Source: Sialis fuliginosa (lineage: Eukaryota; Arthropoda; Insecta; Megaloptera; Sialidae). From it: a DNA stretch of 64,000 nt. This document shows positions 11,617 to 22,348 of this stretch, piece by piece. A program made the position numbers and the translations under genes. The stretch is from the NCBI GenBank assembly GCA_961205875.1, contig OY540809.1, positions 32,934,267 through 32,998,266 of the forward strand. Direction: 5' to 3'. The notes beneath the pieces were generated by a model. The model was not told where the DNA came from and did no database searches. It saw only the letters and a program-made list of their open reading frames with translations. Numbering within the stretch: position 1 is the stretch's first letter; every line of letters begins with the position of its first letter.

Positions 11617-13239
11617 ATGGCTAATAGTAATTTACCGGCTGTAGAGAAACTGAAAGGGAGAGAAAATTACAACACCTGGACGTTCGCAATGAAAAGCTAC
11701 CTGGAGCTTGAAGATTTGTGGTCATGTATACAAGGAAGCGATACATCTGAAGATGCAGCAAGGCGTGACATCAGAGCAAAAGCAAAATTGATTTTAATGG
11801 TGGATCCGATCAACTACGTCCATATCCAAAATGCAGCAACAGCTCGAGAAGTTTGGAATAATTTAAAATCTGCTTTTAACGATACTGGTTTATCACGCAA
11901 AGTAAGTCTTATGAAGACATTAATTACTACGAAATTAGAAAATAATGTGTCAATCGAAGAATACATAAACACCATTATGGTTACCGCTCAAAGGTTAAAT
12001 GACGTAAACTTTGAGATAAACGATGAATGGATAGCTACGTTCTTATTAGCTGGTTTATCTGACGACTACAAACCGATGATAATGGCCCTTGAAAATTCTG
12101 GTTTAACGTTAACTGCCGATTCGATAAAAACGAAACTATTGCAAGAAATACAAGTGAAATCTTCGGCAACAGTTGCATTATACAATCGTACTAAACCAAA
12201 GAATTTCCGCAATAAAGGACCACGTTGTTTTAATTGTAACAATTATGGACATGTGTCAAAACATTGTAACGTGAAGAAGAAATCTAATCCTGTTAATACA
12301 ATTCAAAGTTCAAGTAAAGACGTATCTTTATATTCTGTGTTTAATACAAGTGAAACTAATAACTGGTACGTTGATTCCGGAGCGTCAGCCCATATGACGA
12401 GGAATGTTAATTGTTTAACAAGTACAAGATTATCTCCGCAGAAAGAAATCATTGTTGCAAACAATCAACACATTAAAGCAACAGAAGTAGGTAATGCTCA
12501 TTTAAATATTAACAATAAAATTGTTACTGTCAAGAACATTTTGCATGTACCTGACCTGGCAACAAACTTATTATCCGTCAGTCAAACTGTAAAAAATGGA
12601 AATTCAGTAATATTTAATAAGTTTGGTTGCAAAATTTATGATAATAATAAGTCAGTGATTGCAACTGCAAGTTTGGTAGATAACATGTACAAACTTGATT
12701 GCACTGAAACTGAAACAAGTTTTTCAAGTAAAGTTGAAGATTCAAATTTATGGCACCGACGCCTTGGCCATTTAAATTTTAATTATTTAAACAAATTGAA
12801 AACAATGGTGGATTCACCGAGCATTTTGAACACCAATATCAAGGAAACTTGCATTGTTTGTTTAAAAGGGAAACAGACAATTCAGCCGTTCAAAAACAAT
12901 GGAACTCGTGCCACAGAGATATTAGAATTAATCCACTCTGATTTATGTGGACCGATGGAAGTTAATTCTATAGGCGAAGCAAGATATTTTTTTACTTTAA
13001 TAGATGACTACTCGCATAAAACTTTTGTTTACTTATTGAAGACAAAAGATGAGGTAACTCAGTATTTTAAAGAATTTAAGAATTCCGTAGAAAAGCAGTC
13101 AGAAAAAAAGATAAAAATATTGCGTACAGACAATGGGCGCGAATATTGTTGTGAAAATTTAACTAGTTATTTAAAAAAAGGAAGGTATAAGGCATCAGTT
13201 GACAACGGTTTATACTCCGCAGCAAAATGGTCTAGCTGA
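11617..13239 (+). CDS. copia Gag, protease and integrase (upstream part of Gag-Pol)
   Basis: This frame encodes the capsid, protease and the start of integrase of the copia polyprotein. It starts at an ATG 145 nt after the LTR. An N-terminal copia Gag domain spans roughly residues 10-185. A CCHC zinc knuckle (C204, C207, H212, C217) follows, then the aspartic protease active site DSGA at 253-256. The integrase HHCC zinc region starts near residue 380, with the first catalytic Asp in HSDLCGP near 442 and the second in TDNGREY near 505. The frame then runs off into unrelated residues because of a one-base excess in an A7 run around 13172-13178, and stops at 13239. All motifs before this are intact. 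In copia proper, gag and pol form one frame, so the break is probably a mutation or homopolymer error. Confidence 0.93.
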   Translation: MANSNLPAVEKLKGRENYNTWTFAMKSYLELEDLWSCIQGSDTSEDAARRDIRAKAKLILMVDPINYVHIQNAATAREVWNNLKSAFNDTGLSRKVSLMKTLITTKLENNVSIEEYINTIMVTAQRLNDVNFEINDEWIATFLLAGLSDDYKPMIMALENSGLTLTADSIKTKLLQEIQVKSSATVALYNRTKPKNFRNKGPRCFNCNNYGHVSKHCNVKKKSNPVNTIQSSSKDVSLYSVFNTSETNNWYVDSGASAHMTRNVNCLTSTRLSPQKEIIVANNQHIKATEVGNAHLNINNKIVTVKNILHVPDLATNLLSVSQTVKNGNSVIFNKFGCKIYDNNKSVIATASLVDNMYKLDCTETETSFSSKVEDSNLWHRRLGHLNFNYLNKLKTMVDSPSILNTNIKETCIVCLKGKQTIQPFKNNGTRATEILELIHSDLCGPMEVNSIGEARYFFTLIDDYSHKTFVYLLKTKDEVTQYFKEFKNSVEKQSEKKIKILRTDNGREYCCENLTSYLKKGRYKASVDNGLYSAAKWSS

Positions 13240-15421
13240 ACGAATGAATCGAACAATCGTAGAAAAGGTACGATGTATGCTCTTTGACGCAAAGCTGAAT
13301 AAAGAATTTTGGGGAGAAGCAGTGGCGACAGCAGTTTACTTAATAAATAGATCTCCCACAGGATTCCTGAAAGACAAGACTCCGGAAGAAGCATGGTCAA
13401 ATAAGAAACCAAATCTAAGTAATTTAAGAATATTTGGATGTAAGGCGATGATGCACATACCTAAACAAAAACGGAAGAAATTAGATTCAAAATCTGAAGA
13501 GTGTATATTTGTTGGTTACAGTCAAGAATCAAAAGGTTACAGATTATATCAACCTTCAAACAATCAGCTGCATATAAGCAGAAATGTAGTATTTGTAGAA
13601 AAAGGACTTGACGAAGAACAAAAGAACATCTCACTTGATTATAATCTAACAGATTCTTCAAATAATAAAATAGTTTCAATAGAGGATATGAAAGATGATA
13701 AGTCTGAAATCGATTCAGAAACTGAAGAAAACATATCAGAATATGATGATTCGACAGAAGACGATGAAATATTTGAAGCAGATAATTTAAGACGTTCTGC
13801 AAGAATACCGCAACCAAAGAAAATGGATGATTATTATCTTTATCATGCTGTTACTCATGACATTTCTGACCCACTAACCGTAGAAGAAGCATTGAACAGA
13901 CCTGATGCACAATATTGGAAGAAAGCTATGAATGAAGAGTTTGAATCATTAAAAGAAAATAAAACATGGACCCTGACAGATCTTCCGAAGAACAGAAAAG
14001 CGATCGATTCAAAATGGGTTTTTAAGACAAAACCTATGTTTGACGGAAATGTTAAGTACAAAGCTAGATTGGTAATTAAGGGGTGTGCACAGAAACCCGG
14101 CATCGATTATGATGAAACGTTTGCACCAGTCGTAAGATTTAGCTCCATCAGATATTTGCTTTCATTAGCTGCAAAGTATGATTTAGATATTCATCAAATG
14201 GATGCAGTCACTGCATTTTTACAAAGTGATCTAAATGAAGTCATTTATATGGAACAACCGGAAGGTTTTTCCACTGATAAAAGAGTATGCTGTCTAAGGA
14301 AAGCAATTTATGGACTAAAGCAAGCAAGTAGAACTTGGAACAAAAAATTACATAATGCTTTGATAGAAATCGGTCTGAAATGTTCAAAAACAGATCAGTG
14401 CGTATATTACAAAATATATGATGATAAAAAGATGATATACGTCGCAGTCTATGTTGACGACTTGTTGATTTTTTCAAATGACAAATCAATGAAACAAACT
14501 TTAATGAATGAATTGCACAAAAGATTCAAGATGAAAGATGTAGGAGAAGCAAACTATTGTCTCGGTTTTCATATTGAAAGAGATAGAGAAAAAGGAAAAA
14601 TCTGGATTGATCAGGAAGAATACATCAAACAGATTCTATCACGGTTTCATATGAAGGAATGCAATCCGGTGGTGACACCCGTAGATCCAAATCAGAAACT
14701 ATCTAAAGAAATGTCACCCAAAACTGAAGAAGAGATAGAAGCGATGAGAAATATTCCATATCAACAAGCTGTAGGAAGTATTTTGTATGCAGCTCAAGGT
14801 ACAAGACCTGATATTACATATGCGGTGAGTTTAGTAAGTAGATTTAACAATAACCCTGGAAGAGGACACTGGAATGCTGTAAAAAGAATATTTAGATACC
14901 TCAAAGGAACTGTTTCAATGAAAATTGAATATTCTCAGGATGCAGATCCAAATATTGTTGGATATTCAGATGCTGATTGGGGAAGCGATGTCGATGAAAG
15001 ACGTTCAGTTACCGGGTACGTGTTCATATCTCAAGGCGGACCAATAACTTGGAATACAAGAAAACAGCAGACTGTAGCTTTATCCACAGCCGAAGCGGAA
15101 TATATGGCAATCTCAGCAACTATTCAAGAAGCTTCGTGGTTAAATAAATTTAAAATGGAATTTAAACTGGATAAACCGAATACTACTGTCATTTACTGTG
15201 ATAATAAAAGTGCTATAGACTTGGCATCGACTAATAATTATCATTCGCGAAGTAAACATATAGACTTAAGACATCATTATGTGCGGGAAAAAGTGAACAC
15301 TAATGAAATATGTTTAAAACCGATTAGCACCGATGATATGATAGCAGACATTCTAACAAAGGGTTTAGTGTATAAAAAACATTTGAACTGTGTTAAAGCT
15401 ATGAATTTAAAAAATTGTTAA
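13199..15421 (+). CDS. copia integrase C-terminal part, reverse transcriptase and RNase H
   Basis: This is the downstream part of Gag-Pol in the next frame. It has no natural start codon; coding simply continues after the A7 run, and 13199 is where the listed frame opens. It begins in integrase just before YTPQQNGLAER, which leads to the third catalytic residue region. The reverse transcriptase follows, with KARLVIKG and the YVDD active site near residue 419. RNase H has YSDADWG, the ALSTAEAEY motif and DNKSA. It ends ADILTKGLVYK and stops 20 nt before the 3' LTR. All catalytic motifs are present, so only the frame break argues against autonomy. Confidence 0.93.
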   Translation: MTTVYTPQQNGLAERMNRTIVEKVRCMLFDAKLNKEFWGEAVATAVYLINRSPTGFLKDKTPEEAWSNKKPNLSNLRIFGCKAMMHIPKQKRKKLDSKSEECIFVGYSQESKGYRLYQPSNNQLHISRNVVFVEKGLDEEQKNISLDYNLTDSSNNKIVSIEDMKDDKSEIDSETEENISEYDDSTEDDEIFEADNLRRSARIPQPKKMDDYYLYHAVTHDISDPLTVEEALNRPDAQYWKKAMNEEFESLKENKTWTLTDLPKNRKAIDSKWVFKTKPMFDGNVKYKARLVIKGCAQKPGIDYDETFAPVVRFSSIRYLLSLAAKYDLDIHQMDAVTAFLQSDLNEVIYMEQPEGFSTDKRVCCLRKAIYGLKQASRTWNKKLHNALIEIGLKCSKTDQCVYYKIYDDKKMIYVAVYVDDLLIFSNDKSMKQTLMNELHKRFKMKDVGEANYCLGFHIERDREKGKIWIDQEEYIKQILSRFHMKECNPVVTPVDPNQKLSKEMSPKTEEEIEAMRNIPYQQAVGSILYAAQGTRPDITYAVSLVSRFNNNPGRGHWNAVKRIFRYLKGTVSMKIEYSQDADPNIVGYSDADWGSDVDERRSVTGYVFISQGGPITWNTRKQQTVALSTAEAEYMAISATIQEASWLNKFKMEFKLDKPNTTVIYCDNKSAIDLASTNNYHSRSKHIDLRHHYVREKVNTNEICLKPISTDDMIADILTKGLVYKKHLNCVKAMNLKNC

Positions 15422-15434
15422 GAATAAGTTTCTA

Positions 15435-15441
15435 GTGGGAG
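15435..15441 (+). promoter_or_regulatory. Polypurine tract of copia
   Basis: GTGGGAG abuts the 3' LTR. It is short and broken by a T but lies at the required place for plus-strand priming. Confidence 0.65.
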
Positions 15442-15644
15442 TGTTGAAATATGGACAACTTATTCTATGTTATGTTGGTATCACTGTATATGTTTGATCT
15501 ATGTAATGTATATGATTGTAGTCGATGTTGTAACTGACGAAGTCACGAAGAAAGTGTACTATTTTGCTCCATATATTTTTTCTCTAAATAAATTACATAA
15601 AAAGCTAACTTGTTATTGTGTTATTAAAATACGCCAAAACAACA
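15442..15644 (+). repeat. 3' LTR of copia
   Basis: Length and sequence match the 5' LTR with no difference seen. It is followed by the target duplication ATATC and then the resumed arm of C. Confidence 0.95.
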
Positions 15645-16677
15645 ATATCATTAGCCATCGATCGGCACTAAAATTATCCAGCCAAATATTTATTCCATTT
15701 GTCACCTATAGAAAATTTTTAATTTTATTGGACTATAAGGTGTGCAAGTGTCTTAATACTTTTAAAACATCTATAATTTGTTGCTAAACAGGGTTGAACT
15801 AGCCCGATGGATACCGGAATTTTAACGGGGCCCATGGCCTGACAAAGACAAAATATAGAGACCGTAGGGAAAGTATGGGAACTGTGTCATTCAATAAAGA
15901 GCATGCCCCCGAGAAAAGTGGGGTCGATATTTTTTTTATAAAAAGGTAAAAGATACCCTTCTACAAACTTTTGGGCCCCTGTGCTCACTAATTTTCCGGG
16001 AAATATGAAAAATGTGATTTCGAAAAAAAACATTGTTTTGCTGTAACGACCTTATAAATGTTGATCTCTGCGATATATGTTGTAGCTATACCTTAGTAGT
16101 ATCATATCTATTTTTTTAATAATCTCCAATCAAAAATAAGTAGAAATTTTCGATTCCAAAATTTTCAAACAAATTTTTTTTTTGCTTAAATGGCCTGGTA
16201 CGCCTACGAAATTTTTTTCATAAATACCCCTTATTATGCACAAACACATATATTTTTTTCAAATTTCTACTTTGGGTAAAATTAAATATGTTTACTGACC
16301 TCTATTTCTATAGTTGATTTGCATATAATTTGTAGTATGGTGGGTTAAATTAAGGAAACTTTCGCGGATTGAAACGTAATAGTTCCTTCTATAATATTCA
16401 ATAATAAATATCATATTCAGTCAATAAATATCTTGAGATTACGCATTAGGTCTAAAATTTCGAAAATTTTATCAAAAAAGTGAATTTTACGTTTTAAAGA
16501 AATTCTCATAAATACCCTTCACTATGCACTAACACATATTTTTTTTATTTTTTCCTTTAGTTGGGCGGGAAGGGACGGGGGTAAAAATGCGTCACAGAAC
16601 ATAAAACACATTTTTTTTATGTAAAATGATATATAATATTTTAACAGATCTGTATTTCTGGTATTGATTCACATATA

Positions 16678-17532
16678 CAGGGTGGGGCATTTAAAGTGTT
16701 ACAGTTGATTATCTCAGAACCATCGCATATTTGAAAAAAATGTTTCACCCAAAAAATGTTTGGTTGTAAGGGGGTAATCGAATAAATATTTATTTGCTAT
16801 TTCAACGTGGCCTTCAAGGGTATTTGAAGGTCAACGTCATTTTTTTAAATAGGAACCTATAGTTTTTTTAGTAATCTTATTCTACGTGAAAAAACACGAA
16901 TCTTTCATTGAAAACTTTTTTTGAACAACCCAAGCTTTCCAAGGTATCTAACAAAATAATTCGAGATTTTGAACTTTCAAGAATTTTTTACTTAGAAACC
17001 ACAAACTTTAGAAAAAAAGTACAAGATACACAAAATATTTATTTTGGTCTAATAAAGCTTGGAGAAATATTTCAAAAATTTAAAAAACTTTTTTTATTTA
17101 TTTTATTTTAGCAAAAACAAAAAAAAGTACGAAATGTTAAAAAAATTCTAGAATAATTCTCTAAGTTTCATTAGACCAAAATAAACATTTTTTGTATCTT
17201 GTACTTTTTTTCTAAAGTTTATAGTTTCTGAGAAAAAAATTCTTGAAAGTTCAAAATCTCGAATTATTTTCTTAGATATTTAGGATAGCTTGGGTTGTTC
17301 AAAAAAAGTTTTCAATGAAAGATTCGTGTTTTTTCACGTAGAATAAGATTACTAAAAAAAACTATAGGTTCCTATTTAAAAAAATGATGTTGACCTTCAA
17401 ATATCCTTGAAGGCCACGTTGAAATAGCAAATAAATATTACTATTCGATTACCCCCTTACAACCAAACATTTTTTTCAAATATGCGATGGTTCTGAGATA
17501 ATCAACTGTAACACTTTAATTGCCCCACCCTG
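16678..17532. mobile_element. G1: TA-flanked palindromic MITE
   Basis: Ends are CAGGGTGGGGCATTTAAAG and its inverse, flanked by TA. The arms pair through most of the 855 bp, with the centre near 17105. A second copy is G2 (41540-44259). The open frame at 16908-17111 is arm sequence. Tc1/mariner-type by its TA flank and CAGGG-like end. Confidence 0.8.
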
Positions 17533-17543
17533 TATAAGCAGTA

Positions 17544-20500
17544 GAGTCATTCCATTTATAATCATCAAATTTATTAAAATATAGAAGTTGCACCATTTTT
17601 AATTTTGATGAAAGTTTAATCAGTTGTTATTATACTTATTAGATAGCAGAAACTGTACTTAGAAAAATTTTAATGGCCATAGTTCGGGGGTGGTGACCGT
17701 TTTACTCTCTTAAGATATGAAGATTTCGTCGATTTTCAACGTTTTTTCAACTCGCTATAGCACGCGTTCTAATAAAACAATTAAAACGAGCTTAATGTCA
17801 TTTGAAAGAATAAAGAATCTAGTTTCAATTGATCTAGCACAATTTAAAGTTTAAATTTTTTTTTTTGTAGATAGAGGCTTTTCAAATTTATTAATAAAAT
17901 TGTCATTTTTTCTATTTTTCGAAATTTATTGTGGCTCTAAGGTTAAACTGAGAAAGCTATAATTATGTGTAAGTTATGTTCATTTATAGTACTCAGTACC
18001 CACAAAAAATCAGCTTGATTGATGCACATCTTTTATTAATAAAATTTAGTTAAATATCGCAAAAATCACGAAAACACCAAAATCAGCTGTTTTCGACGCA
18101 AAAAAAAGTTATGTGGGGGACGAGATAAAATTCTGAATTTTTTTTTACAAATGCTCTAAATAGTTATCTTTGAAGGCCTTATAGATTCGTTTTGTTATTT
18201 TCATTTTTATAGCAATCAGAATTTTTTTTTTAATTTAAAAAAATACGAAAACTTCAAAAACGGTTATTTTTAAACATAATACAAAAATATGTTGGGCACG
18301 AGATAGAATTCTGAATTTTTTTTTACAAATGCTCTAAATAGTTATCTTTGAAGGCCTTAATGATTCGTTTTGTTATTTTCATTTTTATAGCAACCAGAAT
18401 TTTTTTTTAAATTTAAAAAAAATACGAAAACTTCAAAAATGGCTATTTTTTAAACAATTCAAAAATATGTTGGGCACGAGATAGAATTTTGAATTTTTTT
18501 TTATAATTGCTTTAAGTAATTAACTTTAAAGGCCAGTTGGCTTTTTCATGTTATTTTCATTTTTCTAGTCACCAGACTTTTTTTAAATCCTTAAAAGTGT
18601 AAAAACTCTAAAATCATGTATTTTCGAAAATAAACAAAAAAAAATTATGTGGAGCAAAAAATAAAATCTAGTTGTTTTTAACAGATACCTTAACTAATTT
18701 TTTTAACGGTCAATTGGTTTTTGAAGTTATATTTATTTTATAAATTTATTAATAATAATTTATTTAAATTTAAAAAAAAATTCTGGTTGCTATAAAAATG
18801 AAAATAACAAAACGAATCTATAAAGCCTTCAAAGATAACTATTTATAGCATTTGTAAAAAAAAATTCAGAATTCTATCTCGTGCCCAACATATTTTGTAT
18901 TGTTTAGAAAATAGCTGTTTTTGAAGTTTTCGTATTTTTTAAATTTAAATAAAAAATTCTGGTTGCTATAAAAATGAAAATAACCAAACGAATCTATAAG
19001 GCCTTCAAAGATAACTATTTAGAGCATTTGTAAAAAAAAATTCAGAATTCTATCTCGTGCCCAACATATTTTTGTATTATGTTTAAAAATAACCGTTTTT
19101 GAAGTTTCGTATTTTTTAAAATTTAAAAAAAAATTCTGGTTGCTATAAAAATGAAAATAACAAAACGAATCATTAAGGCCTTAAAAGGTAACTATTTAGA
19201 GCATTTGTAAAAAAAAATTCAGAATTCTATCTCGTGCCCAACATATTTTGTATTGTTTAGAAAATAGCTGTTTTTGAAGTTTTCGTATTTTTTAAATTTA
19301 AATAAAAAATTCTGGTTGCTATAAAAATGAAAATAACAAAACGAATCATTAAGGCCTTCAAAGATAACTATTTAGAGCATTTGTAAAAAAAAATTCAGAA
19401 TTCTATCTCCTGCCCAACATATTTTTGTATTATGTTTAAAAATAACCGTTTTTGAAGTTTTCGTATTTTTTAAAATTTAAAAAAAAATTCTGGTTGCTAT
19501 AAAAATGAAAATAACAAAACGAATCATTAAGGCCTTCAAAGGTAACTATTTAGAGCATTTGTAAAAAAAAATTCAGAATTCTATCTCGTGCCCAACATAT
19601 TTTTGTATTATGTTTAAAAATAACCGTTTTTGAAGTTTTCGTATTTTTTTAAATTAAAAAAAATTTCTGATTGCTATAAAAATGAAAATAACAAAATGAA
19701 TCTATAAGACCTTCAAAGATAACTATTTAGAGCATTTGTAAAAAAAAATTCAGAGTTCTATCTCGTGCCCAACATATTTTTGTATTATGTTTAAAAATAA
19801 CCGTTTTTGAAGTTTTCGTATTTTTTAAAATTTAAAAAAAAATTCTGGTTGCTATAAAAATGAAAATAACAAAACGAATCATTAAGGCCTTCAAAGGTAA
19901 CTATTTAGAGCATTTGTAAAAAAAAATTCAGAATTCTATCTCGTGCCCAACATATTTTTGTATTATGTTTAAAAATAACCGTTTTTGAAGTTTTCGTATT
20001 TTTTTAAATTAAAAAAAATTTCTGATTGCTATAAAAATGAAAATAACAAAATGAATCTATAAGACCTTCAAAGATAACTATTTAGAGCATTTGTAAAAAA
20101 AAATTCAGAATTCTATCTCGTGCCCAACATATTTTTGTATTATGTTTAAAAATAACCGTTTTTGAAGTTTTCGTATTTTTTAAAATTAAAAAAAAAATTC
20201 TGGTTGCTATAAAAATGAAAATAACAAAACGAATCATTAAGGCCTTCAAAGATAACTTTTTAGAGCATTTGTAAAAAAAAATTCAGAATTCTATCTCGTG
20301 CCCAACATATTTTTGTATTATGTTTAAAAATAACCGTTTTTGAAGTTTTCATATTTTTTTAAATTAAAAAAAAAATTCTGGTTGCTATAAAAATGAAAAT
20401 AACAAAACGAATCTATAAGGCCTTCAAAGATAACTATTTAGAGCATTTGTAAAAAAAAATTCAGAATTTTATCTCGTCCCCCACATAACTTTTTTTTGCG

Positions 20501-21044
20501 TCGAAAACAGCTGATTTTGGTGTTTTCGTGATTTTTGCGATATTTAACTAAATTTTTTTAATAAAAGATGTGTATCAATCAAGCTGATTTTTTGTGGGTA
20601 CTGAGTACTATAAACGAACATAACTTACACATAATTATAGCTTTCTCAGTTTAACCTTAGAGCCACAATAAATTTCGAAAAATAGAAAAAATGACAATTT
20701 TATTAATAAATTTGAAAAGCCTCTATCTACAAAAAAAAATATTTAAACTTTAAATTGTGCTAGATCAATTGAAACTAGATTCTTTAGTCTTTCAAATGAC
20801 ATTAAGCTCGTTTTAATTGTTTTATTAGAACGCGTGCTATAGCGAGTTGAAAAAACGTTGAAAATCGACGAAATCTTCATATCTTAAGAGAGTAAAACGG
20901 TCACCACCCCCGAACTATGGCCATTAAAATTTTTCTAAGTACAGTTTCTGCTATCTAATAAGTATAATAACAACTGATAAAACTTTCATCAAAATTAAAA
21001 ATGGTGCAACTTCAGCACCTTGATGATTTTATATGGAATGACCC
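17544..21044. mobile_element. S: satellite-bearing foldback with GGGTCATTCC end, TSD AGTA
   Basis: Ends are GAGTCATTCCATTTA and, inverted, GGGTCATTCCATATA. It is flanked by AGTA at 17540-17543 and 21045-21048. Outer arms 17544-18110 and 20480-21044 pair closely. Inside is a tandem array that is inverted across a centre near 18700. No coding frame. Confidence 0.8.
18085..20490. repeat. Tandem array of about 178-bp units inside S
   Basis: About ten units from 18780 to 20470 in one orientation, each containing CAGAATTCTATCTCGTGCCC, AATAACCGTTTTTGAAG and GGTTGCTATAAAAATGAAA. Two to three units at 18110-18650 lie in the opposite orientation. The array is therefore asymmetric: one arm has expanded much more than the other. 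Confidence 0.85.
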
Positions 21045-21528
21045 AGTAATAAGTACTTGTGTCCGACCGATCATTCGACTTCGGTCACCTTCGGCCAAAA
21101 TCAGGCCGAAAGTTTTGCTGAAGCTGAAGGTTAAATATTTACTATTTTTATATTTTTCTCAGACAAATGTTTCTTTTAATGAAAAATATTGTTCATCATT
21201 ATTTAAAAAAAAAATTGAAACAACACATAAAAAATCCCCACTTATAAAAGATAAAAAAATCACCCGATATAATTCAAGTCTTGAGGCTTCCGCGGTGATC
21301 TTGATATGGATCTTGGCTTCTAGGTGTAAACAATTATGAAATATTCGTATTTAACATAATACAATATTTATAAAAAAAATCTGTGCTAAATTAATATAAT
21401 TAGCAGTTTTATTTGTTTATTCTTTTTATTTTTGTATTTGGTTTTATAAGAACCCAAAATTGAAACTAGGAAAAAAAACAATCTTCTAAGTCACAAAATT
21501 AATATTTTATTATATTATATCGGGTGGA

Positions 21529-21668
21529 TCTTGGCTTCTGGGTGTGAGCCGCGTCAATTTGGTTGTGTTATCAACCAACGTTTCGTCACACATTACAGTG
21601 GACATCTTCAAGGCTTTTCTAAAAGTCGATAACACGACCAAATCGAAGCGGCTTACACCCAGAAGCCA
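21529..21668. repeat. Hairpin at the centre of P with a CGAAACGTTGG-type motif
   Basis: GATCTTGGCTTCTGGGTGTG at 21530 is inverted at 21649-21668, giving a 140-bp hairpin. The loop side holds TTGAAGATGTCCACTG, inverted, next to CAACGTTTCGTCACACA. A related outer pair (GATCTTGATATGGATCTTGG) extends it. Confidence 0.65.
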
Positions 21669-21943
21669 AGATCCATATCAAGATCATCGCGGAAGCCTCA
21701 AGACTTGTATTATATCGGGTGTTCAAAATAAAACGTTAAGATTTTTTTATCTTTTATAAGTGGGAAATTTTTATGTTTTGTTTCAATATTTTTTTTAAAT
21801 AATGATGAACAATATTTTTCATTAAAAGAAACATTTGTCTGAGAAAAATATAAAAATAAATATTTAACATTCAGCTTCGGCAAAACATTCGGCTTGACTT
21901 TGGCCGAAGGTGACCAAAGTCGAATGATCGGTCGGACACTAGT

Positions 21944-21981
21944 GCTTATTACTGCTTATATATATATAAGCAGTAATAAGC
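21944..21981. repeat. Perfect 38-bp palindrome at the P/K junction
   Basis: GCTTATTACTGCTTATATA and its exact reverse complement meet with no spacer. It joins the right end of P to a second copy of the same end word. Confidence 0.9.
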
Positions 21982-22348
21982 AATATGTGAATCAATACCA
22001 GAAATACAGATCTGTTAAAATATTATATATATCATTTTACATAAAAAAATGTGTTTTATGTTCTGTGACGCATTTTTACCCCCGTCCCTTCCCGTTCAAC
22101 TAAAGGAAAAAATAGAAAAAATATGTGTTAGTGCATAGTGAAGGGTATTTATGAGAATTTCTTTAAAACGTTTTTAAAAATTCACTTTTTTGATAAAATT
22201 TTCGAAATTTTAGACCTAATGCGTAATCTCAAAATATTTATTGACTGATCAAAAAAAAATGTTTTCCTTATGTATGTATTAATGAGAAGGAACTATTACG
22301 ATTCAATCCGCGAAAGTTTCCTTAATTTAACCCACCATACTACATATA

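Larger units (their letters stand above)
11269..15644 (+). mobile_element. Complete Ty1/copia LTR retrotransposon, very young
   Basis: Two 203-bp LTRs look identical by eye. The element is flanked by ATATC at 11264-11268 and 15645-15649, and the other arm of C (around 5931-5938) has the uninterrupted site. Order: LTR, primer site, gag-protease-integrase frame, RT-RNase H frame, purine tract, LTR. The Pol order with integrase before RT is diagnostic of copia. One extra A in a run of seven near 13172-13178 shifts the frame inside integrase; otherwise coding looks intact. Confidence 0.97.
5852..15749. mobile_element. C: foldback element with TAGTCCAATAAA-like end, carrying D1, a MITE, E1 and copia
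   Basis: Left arm 5875-6216 is inverted at 15645-15720 plus 11000-11268; the copia splits the right arm. The sequence at 8552-9180 is inverted at 9655-9800. The right terminus, read inward, is TAGTCCAATAAAATT and the left is TGTCCAATCAAG, resembling the TAGTCCAG group. The short arm of H near 34520 gives the approximate empty context, but no clean duplication can be read. No own coding frame. Confidence 0.6.
17533..21960. mobile_element. P: palindromic element with TAAGCAGTAATAAG ends, split by S
   Basis: The left end TATAAGCAGTA is cut by S, and the right part of that TIR, ATAAGTACTTGTGTCCGACC, resumes at 21049. The inverse is at 21925-21960. Arms 21049-21480 and 21700-21960 pair, including CGATCATTCGACTTCGGTCA. 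The open frames at 21001-21339 and 21894-22103 are opposite arms of this palindrome. Confidence 0.65.

Noticed and set aside
13167-13239. Programmed ribosomal frameshift in copia
   Set aside because: Copia elements normally encode Gag-Pol in one frame, and a shift inside integrase would make no useful stoichiometry; an A7/A6 error or mutation is simpler.
18085-20490. CRISPR-like array
   Set aside because: Units are contiguous 178-bp satellite monomers without unique spacers, in an animal genome.
21001-21339. 112-codon frame starting in an ATG
   Set aside because: It runs across the S/P junction, a transposon boundary, and its second half is a palindrome arm.
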